A stretch of DNA of 64,000 bases, from the NCBI GenBank assembly GCA_036268055.1, contig DATAUW010000024.1:80951-144950 (forward strand), given 5' to 3'. This document shows, one piece after another, positions 15,722 through 25,200 of this stretch. This stretch comes from Verrucomicrobiia bacterium (GTDB taxonomy: Bacteria; Verrucomicrobiota; Verrucomicrobiia; Limisphaerales; Pedosphaeraceae). Both the position numbers and the translations under genes were made by a program. The number at the start of each line of letters is the position of its first letter. Positions within the stretch are counted from its first letter, which is position 1. Below the pieces are notes generated by a model. That model did no database searches, was not told the DNA's origin, and saw only the letters and a list, made by a program, of their open reading frames with translations.

Positions 15722-18700
15722 TCATTGTATTCGCAACATATAGAATTGCGTCGCGTTCGATGAATTGACCGAGTTCGTAAAATTAAAGCCTCCGGAGGAA
15801 TCAAATAAGTTCGTGGCCAGAATTTGCCACCTAATCACCGGCAGCAACAAATTGGTCGTCATCAGCACCAGGTATCCCATCCCGGGGATGCCGTTGTTCC
15901 CGGTGAACACCAGCGCCGAACCCGAATTCGATACGTGGCCGATTACCGGTGACAATACTGGGGTGACGACGCTGGCTTGCGGCGAATTCTCGCTCTCGCC
16001 ATTGGCATTCAAAGCGGTGACCACATAATAATAAATCGTGCCGTTCAATAACCCGCTATTCGTGAAACTGAGGCTCGTCAAGTTGCTTCCCACCATGACG
16101 TAAGGGCCGCCCGCCACAGTAGAAACCTTCAAATTATAGCCGGTCGCTCCACTGACCGCCGACCAATTCAGAACCGACTGTCCCGGCCCAACGCTGGCGG
16201 TTAATTGCGCCGGCGGCGCTGGTACCGAAGTTATGTTACCGAAGAAAAAATCTAACTCTCCCGTATAAAGGCCAGTCGCGGTATTCATCTGTCCCGCTGG
16301 CCCCAGATTTCCTGCTGTATTAAATTTTTCTCCGATCGGCGTGATCCCATTTAAAAACGAAAGCGTGCCCGATGGATAAGCCACATTCACGTTGGCGTTG
16401 TCGGTATTTGGCGGTGTAAGCAATCGAAAAAATAAATTGGAAGTCGCAGTCGCAACCGTGATGGGTCTTTCCGTCGTCTGTAAGGTGGCCCAATAAAGCT
16501 GCCCGTGATAGCCTTCAAACTCGGGATAATTCCATTGACTGGTCGTAGGCAAACCCACCTGCGCCGCGTAATTCGTGGATTGCCCTGTCCACGTATAATT
16601 GAATGCTTTGGTATGTCCGAAGATTTCCTGCCCGCGCAGCCGGTTTTTGTAAACCCGATACGGCCCCTGCCCTACCCAATTCATGGCCGTCACTTTATTG
16701 CTGGGATAGTCAAACGTGATCCCCATCCAATTTTGCAATCCGGTGGAAGTATAGCGATAGGACAATTTCAACCAACCGTCCGACCGCAACGTCCACTGAA
16801 ATCCATTCGCCGCGCTGGTGATGTCATTCACGAGCACGATGTAGTTCGTGCCATCAAAATAATTCGTGATGCTGCTTACCGTCCAAACCGTGCCGTCTGC
16901 GGGACGTGGACCATTGGCGAACGAAACCGCCTGATTGGAAACTGTAAGACTATTCAACACCCCGCTGGAGCCGTTAAAATGGAATATGCGCGGCCCGTTT
17001 GTCACAATGATTTCCGATCCATTATTGATCGCGGAAATAGCCGGTGCTCCTTGCGTCGGCGTTCCGACAATCCGATCGCGAATTTGCGTCACTGATCGCA
17101 AAGGCCACGTCCACGTATAGATATTTCGCCCGAACGGGTCGGTGGCTGTGAGCCGGAGCGCATCGTAATTAGTCCATGCGCCTGGAAAAGCTTTCAGGCT
17201 GATCGTGCCGGTGGTCTGTGGCGCAAGAGCCGGCCCGGCGAACGCTCCACTATCTACGGAAACAAGAAAACCACCCGTAAGCGCGTTTGTGCTGAACGCG
17301 CTCGCCGAATCATTCGCACCCGGGAGCGCGCCAAGCTGCCAGTCAAATGTGCATTGGCTCAAATCGGTAAAATCAAAACGATTTGAAATTGCGAGCGTCC
17401 CGTTGAAAGAGGTCAAACTCGGCGCGCCCACTTGCACCGGGCTATAGACCGCTTTGTAAGTATAATAGCTTGCCTCTTTTTCCCGAAACGGCCCCATCAC
17501 GCCATCCGGCGCGGACTGTCCTTTGACATCCATGATGCCGCCTTGATCCGTGCGGATTTGCCCGCTATCCGCGAATACCCACTCGAACATTCCAATGCCA
17601 TTGGGTGCCGTGCGCATGGCATCCCAAAACTCCTGCAAACTAGCCCCGCCCGCACCGTCATAGAGGCCATGCAAAACTTCGGTGCAGGAATAAGCCATCT
17701 TGCCCGAACCCAGGCTGCCTGTGAATCCGCTATAAGAAGGATAGTGGTCATCCTTCACGTTGTTGAACGTGCTTTGTGGACGATTGATATGCCGGTTCTG
17801 CGGGTCCCAGATCGCATAGACATTCGTCGCTCCAGTGCCATTATTGTCAACGGTGGTATTCCATCCCGATTCATTGCCATTATCCCAGGCAATAATGCAC
17901 GGATGGTTCACATCCCGCACCACCAACTCCTTCACCAAATTGGACGCCACCGAATTATCATAGGCAGCTTCCCACCCGGTAAGTTCATCATAGACATAGA
18001 TGCCTAGACGATCGCATTCGTCCATGAACCCCTTGCTCGGCGGATAATGCGTCATGCGAATCGCGTCCAGATTCATGTCCTTGATCAAAGCCAGATCGAG
18101 ATCCGACTGCCCAAGGCTGCTGGTGCGTCCGGTGGTCGGCCACTCCTCATGATGGCAAATGCCGCGCAACACTACTTTTTTGCCATTGATGAAGTAACCC
18201 TGGCCGCTGACAAACGTAATGGTGCGAAATCCGATCTGATTGGTCAGCGTATGAACGACCTGGTTGTTCGTATCCAGAAGCTGAACAGTTAAAGTATAAA
18301 GATTGGGAAATTCCGCCGACCAGGTATTCGGCTGGGGCAAATTCGCGGAAAGAAAAATATTGCTTGATCCACTCGCGACGGGAGCCGAAAACGCCGCGCC
18401 TAATTGCACATTGTTTGAATCCGTCACGAACGCGTTCACCGAATAGTTGGCGTAGGCGTCTCCCAAATAAGCATTCACCGTGATTTGTCCATTCGCTTGC
18501 GGGTTTACGGCAACGCGATCAATGTATGCTGCCGGGTTGGCTTGCAAATAGACCGGGCGGAAAATGCCGCTGAAATCCCAAAAATCCCCCTTCTCTTCCG
18601 CTTTCACAATCGAGGCGTTTTGCGACCACCTTCTCGCCGTCACTCGCAACACATTGGTCGCGGCTCCAGGCACGACATTCGCAGTCACATCATATTTGAA

Positions 18701-20350
18701 CTCATAGAATCCTCCCTGATGCGTCGGCCCCACTGACTGCCCATTCACCGTGACCGAGGTATCCGTGAAAACGCCTTCAAACACTAAAAAAATCTTCCGG
18801 CCTGCCCACGCCGAAGGGACGGAAAAAGTATAACCATAAATTCCGGTTTCCGAATTGGATACCGAGCCGTTATTTCCGTAATTGTAAGTTCCAAATCCCT
18901 GAGTCTCCCAACACGACGGAACCGCGATATTCGTGGCCACTCCCGCCAAACGTCCGCTGGTCACCATGAAGTTCCATTGAACCGTATTGTCTTTGTCCGT
19001 CCCCGATAAGTATTGAATCTGGCTCGTCGCTTCGGGCGTTTGCGTGACAAAAGACTGAGAGGGAGTCGCAAAAACGGTTCCCTCTGAATTAGCAGCCTGC
19101 GCCGTGTAATAATAGGTTGTGTTGGTAAGCAAGTTGAACGCGGTGTAACTAAAACTGCCGCCTTGCGTTCCCAAACCGACGCTCTTAGTCCACGCGGCAG
19201 GGTTTGTCCCTCCGTCGCTTGTGCCATAATAAATAGTAACATTCGGGACTTCATTCCCCGTTGAAATAATGCGGCCATTCAAGGTCGCACTCGTTCCCTG
19301 CACGTTCGACACCGGCAAGTTCACGAGCGCCGGCGCAGTAGTCACAGCCGCGCCTATCGTCAAAGTATTCGTGCCGGAAGGATCCACCACATTTTTGTTG
19401 GTAGTCAGGGCATTAATTTGGCTGGCCGTATAACTATTGCCTTTAGTAAGAGCAACGCCATCTATGCTTGCAGCGGCAAAACTCATGTTGTTATCAAGCA
19501 ATAAAACGCTATTCGCATCTTGTATCACCAGGGTCGCCGCGAAGTCATTGAATGGAACCGTTGCGTCAAACTGGGCCGGACCGTCCACGCCGTTGGTGCC
19601 GGCTCCTCCCGCAATGGTAATGGTATTGCTGGCTCCCAACGCCCCCGGCGCGCCAGCTTGCAGCCAACCAGCCGTTACCGTCATGTTTCCCTGATAAGCA
19701 TTGTTGGAATTGGCAAATACAAAGTTCGCATAATTTGTGGCCGGAGGTTCGCTGGTGCCGTCCGCATTGAACGCCATGATCGCATTTCCCAGCGTCAAAT
19801 TATTTGTGCCGGAGAGAGGCCCAGTGAAGATATAGGCGCGCACGCCCGAGGCCGCACCGGAACTTAGGCTGTTCGCCGTCAATCCATCTTGCGCCGCCCA
19901 GATAAACGAATCTGCAACTACGCTGACCGGCCCGCTGATCACCGCGATCACGTCATCGCCATTGGCCAGGTTGCCGCCGCTAAGAATTAATCCATTGGAA
20001 CCGAAACTATAAAAATCAGTATCAGCTTCAATGCTGGCATCACTCTGGCCATCGCCCTTGAGACGCGTATAAGCGCCCGCGTCGAGTTGTAATGAATCAC
20101 CAGTAAAAGGCTGGTTGGTGCTGCTGTTGGGCGAGCGCAGCAACGCGCCATTTAAGGCTTCGTAACTATTGCCCACGCTCGGCACAACTCCTCCGGGATT
20201 CCAAATGGCTTGATTCCAATTTTGTCCCGTGGTTTCGCTGGCACCGGTTGTGAAAGCCGCCGCTAAACCTAATCGGCAGGATAAAAGAATTCCCACCACC
20301 AGCGGCGTCAACCAATGCCTGTTGCCGCCGCCGGCGCTGGAAACCTTCAT
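15722..20350 (-). CDS. Giant secreted GH2 glycoside hydrolase with beta-helix N-terminal module
   Basis: 1542 residues from the ATG at 20350, chosen because a signal peptide (LTPLVVGILLSC, cleavage near GLAAA) follows. Residues about 33-335 are a Gly/Asn-rich module (NGDDVIAVISGP, LSGTNNLTLGNAIM, GWLQAGAPGALG) shared with the two neighbouring genes. An Fn3-like domain follows (about 345-440), then GH2 sugar-binding (about 470-610), Ig-like and catalytic barrel domains, with RMTHYPPSKGFMDE, the GH2 signature, and catalytic acid/base E827 in AWDNGNESGWN. A further Fn3 domain and a C-terminal module ending FYMLRIQ close the protein. Beta-galactosidase is the most likely activity given the GH35 neighbour; other GH2 activities are possible. 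A 14-bp palindrome, CGCGCGTACGCGCG, lies 43-56 bases before the start. Confidence 0.9.
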   Translation of the reverse strand: MKVSSAGGGNRHWLTPLVVGILLSCRLGLAAAFTTGASETTGQNWNQAIWNPGGVVPSVGNSYEALNGALLRSPNSSTNQPFTGDSLQLDAGAYTRLKGDGQSDASIEADTDFYSFGSNGLILSGGNLANGDDVIAVISGPVSVVADSFIWAAQDGLTANSLSSGAASGVRAYIFTGPLSGTNNLTLGNAIMAFNADGTSEPPATNYANFVFANSNNAYQGNMTVTAGWLQAGAPGALGASNTITIAGGAGTNGVDGPAQFDATVPFNDFAATLVIQDANSVLLLDNNMSFAAASIDGVALTKGNSYTASQINALTTNKNVVDPSGTNTLTIGAAVTTAPALVNLPVSNVQGTSATLNGRIISTGNEVPNVTIYYGTSDGGTNPAAWTKSVGLGTQGGSFSYTAFNLLTNTTYYYTAQAANSEGTVFATPSQSFVTQTPEATSQIQYLSGTDKDNTVQWNFMVTSGRLAGVATNIAVPSCWETQGFGTYNYGNNGSVSNSETGIYGYTFSVPSAWAGRKIFLVFEGVFTDTSVTVNGQSVGPTHQGGFYEFKYDVTANVVPGAATNVLRVTARRWSQNASIVKAEEKGDFWDFSGIFRPVYLQANPAAYIDRVAVNPQANGQITVNAYLGDAYANYSVNAFVTDSNNVQLGAAFSAPVASGSSNIFLSANLPQPNTWSAEFPNLYTLTVQLLDTNNQVVHTLTNQIGFRTITFVSGQGYFINGKKVVLRGICHHEEWPTTGRTSSLGQSDLDLALIKDMNLDAIRMTHYPPSKGFMDECDRLGIYVYDELTGWEAAYDNSVASNLVKELVVRDVNHPCIIAWDNGNESGWNTTVDNNGTGATNVYAIWDPQNRHINRPQSTFNNVKDDHYPSYSGFTGSLGSGKMAYSCTEVLHGLYDGAGGASLQEFWDAMRTAPNGIGMFEWVFADSGQIRTDQGGIMDVKGQSAPDGVMGPFREKEASYYTYKAVYSPVQVGAPSLTSFNGTLAISNRFDFTDLSQCTFDWQLGALPGANDSASAFSTNALTGGFLVSVDSGAFAGPALAPQTTGTISLKAFPGAWTNYDALRLTATDPFGRNIYTWTWPLRSVTQIRDRIVGTPTQGAPAISAINNGSEIIVTNGPRIFHFNGSSGVLNSLTVSNQAVSFANGPRPADGTVWTVSSITNYFDGTNYIVLVNDITSAANGFQWTLRSDGWLKLSYRYTSTGLQNWMGITFDYPSNKVTAMNWVGQGPYRVYKNRLRGQEIFGHTKAFNYTWTGQSTNYAAQVGLPTTSQWNYPEFEGYHGQLYWATLQTTERPITVATATSNLFFRLLTPPNTDNANVNVAYPSGTLSFLNGITPIGEKFNTAGNLGPAGQMNTATGLYTGELDFFFGNITSVPAPPAQLTASVGPGQSVLNWSAVSGATGYNLKVSTVAGGPYVMVGSNLTSLSFTNSGLLNGTIYYYVVTALNANGESENSPQASVVTPVLSPVIGHVSNSGSALVFTGNNGIPGMGYLVLMTTNLLLPVIRWQILATNLFDSSGGFNFTNSVNSSNATQFYMLRIQ

Positions 20351-20558
20351 GCAGGTTTCAATTTTCGACTTAGATTCTGTTTGAAAACACCCCGCGCGTA
20401 CGCGCGAATGTTTACCGTTTGGACGATCATGAAACGCTTTCACAAATATACGACAAATAGACTCAATGCGGGTTTGGCTTGAAAATTATTATCGCGGACG
20501 TAAGCCGGTAACTTTATATAGCTTCAAGTTTTTTTATAATAACCCGCAACCTGCGAGC

Positions 20559-21659
20559 TTATAGACTCAATGTTCGGCGGCGGCGCCACGCAAACGCCGC
20601 CATCCCAAGTCCGCCAAGCGATGCGATCGCGATGCTGGAAGGCTCCGGCACCAGGCCGATGGTCAGGGTATCTCCAGTTCCTCCGTCTAAAACATTAGCC
20701 ATGCCCGTCATGCCATTAAGCTCAGCCGCAGTATAAGTGCCGTCTGGAATAACGTCCCCATCAATGGTCGCGCCGCCGAAGAGCAAATTATTATCCAGCA
20801 GCAAAATACTGTTTGCGTCTTGAATGGTTAAAGACCCCGCATCAGCAAACGAGACCGTTGCATCGAACTCCGCCGGGCCGTTCACGCCAGTGGTCGCCGT
20901 CCCGCCCGCCAGCGTAATGCTAGCTGATCCAAAAGCACTGGCCGAACCAGCCTGCAGCCATCCCGACGTGACCATTATAGTTCCGCTATAACCCACGCCA
21001 CTTCCTTTAAAGGCAAAATTGGCGGTCGAAACCGGACCGCCATGCGCGCCGGTGACTGCCGAACCCATGATGGCATTTCCGAAAGTCAGGTTGCCGCTGC
21101 CCGAAAGACTGCCGTTGAAAATATAATTGCGAAAACCATTTCTGGTTCCGGTGGTGGTATTAGCTTCAGTGGCGCTTTGTCCCGCGTAAATCGCCGAATT
21201 CGCGATCACACTTACCGGACTCGTGATCGTCGCGCTAAAATCATCGCCATTACCCAGATAACCACCATTAATAATAAGTCCGCCGCTACCGAAGCTAAAC
21301 GTATTATCTCCCGCGCCGATGTTGCCCGCGCCTGGGCTCTTCAAGCGAATGCCGGTATTGGCATCCATCTGCAAAGAAAATCCGGCAAAGTCCGAGCCGG
21401 GCGAAACGACTTTTGGCGACCGCAAAATACTGTTGCCTAAATCTCCGCCAAGTCCTGCTCCTTTGCCAACGTATTCATAGGTGTTGCCGGCAGTCGGCGT
21501 GGTAGTTGGCCCGGAGCCGTTCAACTGCCAGTCACTATCGTTCCAGGTGCCGCTGCCATTTTCGTCAACGACAGATGTATAATTCGCGGCCTGGACTTGC
21601 GTCGTGACGAACAGTCCGATGGGAATAAGAGCAAGGATTTTCGGGAGATGTTGTTTCAT
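20559..21659 (-). CDS. PEP-CTERM sorting-domain protein
   Basis: 366 residues: signal peptide (ILALIPIGLFVTTQVQA), a Gly/Asn-rich autotransporter-like beta-strand module (about 25-335), then a PEP-CTERM tail with VPEPSS, a hydrophobic helix (IAIASLGGLGMAAFAW) and a basic RRRR end. The tail directs exosortase-dependent sorting in Gram-negative bacteria; the exosortase is not in this window. The module is homologous to the N-terminal module of the GH2 protein downstream and of the 1515-aa protein divergently encoded, so this gene is essentially that module alone on a surface-sorting tag. Enzymatic function is not evident; it may be an exopolysaccharide- or substrate-binding surface protein. Confidence 0.9.
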   Translation of the reverse strand: MKQHLPKILALIPIGLFVTTQVQAANYTSVVDENGSGTWNDSDWQLNGSGPTTTPTAGNTYEYVGKGAGLGGDLGNSILRSPKVVSPGSDFAGFSLQMDANTGIRLKSPGAGNIGAGDNTFSFGSGGLIINGGYLGNGDDFSATITSPVSVIANSAIYAGQSATEANTTTGTRNGFRNYIFNGSLSGSGNLTFGNAIMGSAVTGAHGGPVSTANFAFKGSGVGYSGTIMVTSGWLQAGSASAFGSASITLAGGTATTGVNGPAEFDATVSFADAGSLTIQDANSILLLDNNLLFGGATIDGDVIPDGTYTAAELNGMTGMANVLDGGTGDTLTIGLVPEPSSIAIASLGGLGMAAFAWRRRRTLSL

Positions 21660-21923
21660 GGGATGGGTGTTGTTTGATTTCGTTTAGCCAGCAATAACAG
21701 ATTATTTTGTGTATTAATCCGAGTGGTTGCGGCCGCGAGGCTGGATGCCAGCGCGAGTTGTACAGCCCGATCTTTCTGAAAAATAATATGAAAATTTTTG
21801 AATCGCACGTTTTTGATTAAGAATGATGACAGTTATATATGTAGCTATAAGTTGCTTTTGCGTTTTGACTCGCACACATATTTGGGTCTCGGAAAAACAT
21901 ACACTAAAGAGCCGTGCCATTTC

Positions 21924-21943
21924 TATCCCCCAAAGTGGGGGTA
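21924..21943. promoter_or_regulatory. CCCC/GGGG palindrome, copy 1
   Basis: TATCCCCCAAAGTGGGGGTA, with six-base arms CCCCCA/TGGGGG around AAG. It is a member of the palindrome family found in several gaps of this island and lies 265 bases before the PEP-CTERM start and 345 before the 1515-aa gene. Confidence 0.55.
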
Positions 21944-22072
21944 CATTTTTCTATCTAATCGGTCTTAAATAAATAGCTATCTGCTCCGTGCCGGAGACTT
22001 GTTTGTGTCCAGCTGACTCGTATATTTTTTCAGTCGTTGCAAGCATTAATAAAATTTCAGGCTCCTGGCGCG

Positions 22073-22092
22073 TACCCCCACAAGAGGGGATA
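22073..22092. promoter_or_regulatory. CCCC/GGGG palindrome, copy 2
   Basis: TACCCCCACAAGAGGGGATA, a second, less perfect copy about 148 bases from copy 1, on the side of the 1515-aa gene. Confidence 0.5.
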
Positions 22093-22287
22093 GACCACTT
22101 TTTGGTTTTTTGTTATTTTAATCTAAATCACTCAAAGAGCCGGCCAATTTGACCATACGGAATACCTTTGTCTGCATATGTTATAGTCTGTCGAAAAAGC
22201 CAGCCAAGTTATCACTAGCTATCGCCCACTTTTCCAACCCCGCACAAATATATGCTCAAACGCCTGTCAAACAAAAACTCATCGCGT

Positions 22288-25200
22288 ATGAAAATTCCCT
22301 TCACCAAAACATTATTTGCCGCCACGATCGCTTTGTTGATGGCAGCGCCATTGCACGCGGCCAATTTCACCACCGCCCTCGTTCAAGGCACCGGCACGGA
22401 TTGGACCGCCGCCATTTGGACAAATGCCACCCACACCACGGCCGTCTCAGCCACCGCCAGCAACACTTATGAAGTCTTAAACGCGGGCGCGGTTGCCGGA
22501 CTAGTTCGCAGTCCTACTTCCGCCGGCACTCCCGGCGCTGCGGTCACTTTCGCCGGCGATTCCATGCAACTCGACGGCAGCAATGGGCTTGCTGGCGCGA
22601 GCATTCGCCTGAAGGGACCTGCGGGGACAACCGGCGCGAGCGCGACTCCAGCCTACTATTCCTTTGGCGCGGTTAACGGCGTGATCCTTAATGGCGGTTT
22701 CCTGGCCAACGGCGATGACGACATCGGCGTAATCACCGGCAACATCCGCGTCATCGCTAATTCCGGCATTTATGGCGGCCAGGACCCCAACACCATTAAT
22801 ACAGTTCAGCAGGCCGGCGGCTTTCGCGGTTTCGTATTCAACGGCACTCTATCGGGCACGGGCGATTTGTTGTTTGGCAATGCGGTTCTAGGCACACTGG
22901 CCTCCGGTCACGGCCCCTATACTAACGCCAACTTTGTCTTTAGTGGCGACGGTTCGTCTTACAGTGGAAACATCACGGTGGTCATGGGGTGGCTTCAAGC
23001 TGCATCGGGAAATGGTTTCGGCAAGGGCAATATAACTATCGCGGGAACCAGTAATGTCTATGTCGTCGGCGGTTCGGGAACGGCTGCGGGGCCGGCTCAA
23101 TTCGATGCCACCGTTCCCTTCAGCACTCCGGGCGATTTGACGATTGCGAATACGAATAGTTTTTTATTGCTGGATAACAGCATGGCCTTTGGCGCCGTAA
23201 CTATTGATGGAATTAGCCTGACCAACGGTTTTGCTTATACTGCCAGCGAAATCAATGCACTTACCGGCCAAACCAATGTTATTGATCCTACTGGTACAAA
23301 CGAAGTGACGGTTGGCCAGTTGTTTCAGCCTCCGATTGTTTCGGCTCCTGGTTCGGAACTTCTTCTTCCGGGTAGCGTTGCGACTTTTAGCGTTAGTGCC
23401 TCGGGTTCGGATCAGGAAAATCTAACTTACGCGTGGCAAAAGGGCGGAGCGCCATTAAATAATAATCCTCCTCACATAACGGGAGCCACGACTCCCACTC
23501 TGGTCATCACTGGCGTGACTTCAGCGGATGTTGGTAACTATTCGGTAGCTGTGACTGGCGTCACGACCCATCTTACAACGACGAGTGTTGCCGCTTCACT
23601 TAATACGATCACGCCCAACACGTACCAAACGGCGCTGCTGGGAGCCAATCCGACTGCGTATTATTCCCTTAGCGAAACTGGCGATCCGACGACCGGCACA
23701 CTCGTGTGTTTCGATTCACTCGGCGCCGCAAATGGCACTTATGGAACGGCCGTGCTGGATGGAGTTCCCGGCCCGCGGCCCGCGGATGGCTTTCCGAATT
23801 TCTCACCGACGAACGATGCGGCAACCTTTGTCAATGGTTCCGGCGCTTCCGCAATTACACTATCTGCCCTTAATCTGGATACGAATGCGGTGACTTTGAG
23901 CGCATGGATCTATCCCACCGCGCCGGAAAGCGGCGGGCGCGGAATTATTTTTTCGCGCGATGCCGGCACGGTCGCCGGTCTGTGTTACAACACCAGCCAG
24001 GTAAACGGCGATTATCAAATTGCTTATAACTGGGGAAATGACACCAATACCTTCGGCTTCCAGTCCGGTTTGTTCGCGCCGCAAAATCAATGGTCTTTTG
24101 TGGCGGTTGCCGTTAGCGCCACCAATGCCACTCTATATGTCGTTAATAGCGGAGGATTACAGACTGCCACTCATGTCTATCCTCACGCCGTTCAATCCTT
24201 TAGTGGACGAACCTTGATTGGTGGCGACAGCGGCGATGGCGGCAGCGGCGATGGCGGCAGCGGCTCGCGCGGATTCAATGGTTCGATTGACGAAGTGGCC
24301 ATATTTAACAGTACATTGACGGAACCTCAACTGTTGGCTATCTATGGCAGTGCCTCAGGAGTCTCGAATTTTATTCCGCGCATTTCGGTTCAACCATTGC
24401 CCGCTGAATCTTTTGCGGGTGGCAGCGCAGCCTTTACGGTAACTCAAACTGGCGGGACAACTCCGTTGAGTTATCAATGGTATAAGGGAAATGTTCCGCT
24501 CGTCAACGGTCCCACGGGGTCCGGCTCAACGATCTTCGGAGCGACTTCCGTTGACGTGAATATTGCGACTTTGATTATTAGCAATATTACATCTACGGAC
24601 GTGGGCAGTTATAAAGTCGTCGTCTCGAATTCAGTCGGCACGGCGACCGGCGGTCCGGCGGCATTGAGTCTGGTCAGCCCGAGCGGTGAAGGCTATGAAG
24701 CGGCGGTCCTCACTGCCCGACCCGACTATTTCTACGAATTGAATGAAACCGCCGACACTTCGACTGGCACTGCTGAAGCTTTCGATTTTGAAGGTGGAAA
24801 TAATGGAACTTATGGAACAGGCGTCGAGGATGGAGTTGCCGGGCCGCGTCCGTCCGATGGTTTTCCAAACTTCTTCCCGACGAACAATGCCGCATTCTTC
24901 AATAATGATACTCCCGCTTCGACGATCACGACGCCGGGCTGGAATCTTAACGGTAATAATCTAACCATCACCGCGTGGATTAATCCTTCCTTCTCAGCGG
25001 ATACGCCCTTCGGCATTGTTGTGTGCCGCAATGGGGTCAGCACCGGCTTCGGTGGATTATGTTTCAGCGCGACGAATGCTCCCGGAGCCAACCATGACCT
25101 GGCTTATAACTGGGGTGATAGTCCGGCCACTACAAATTGGATTTCCGGGCTTGATGTGCCGCCCGGTCAATGGTCATTCGTCGCCGTGTCCATTACTCCG

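Larger units (their letters stand above)
21660..22287. other. Divergent intergenic region, AT-rich, with two palindromes
   Basis: This 628-base gap separates the minus-strand PEP-CTERM gene from the plus-strand 1515-aa gene. It is visibly richer in A and T than the flanking genes (for example around 21780-21860) and contains two members of the CCCC...GGGG palindrome family at 21924-21943 and 22073-22092. No convincing coding frame was found; short frames here lack family features. It probably holds both promoters and their control sites. Confidence 0.6.

Noticed and set aside
20393..20406. Palindrome CGCGCGTACGCGCG upstream of the GH2 gene
   Set aside because: It could be an operator or hairpin, but it is single in the window and does not match the island family, so it is not listed as a separate site.
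21714..21920. 68-codon frame in the divergent gap
   Set aside because: No ribosome site or family feature was seen, and the region is AT-rich with probable promoter elements.
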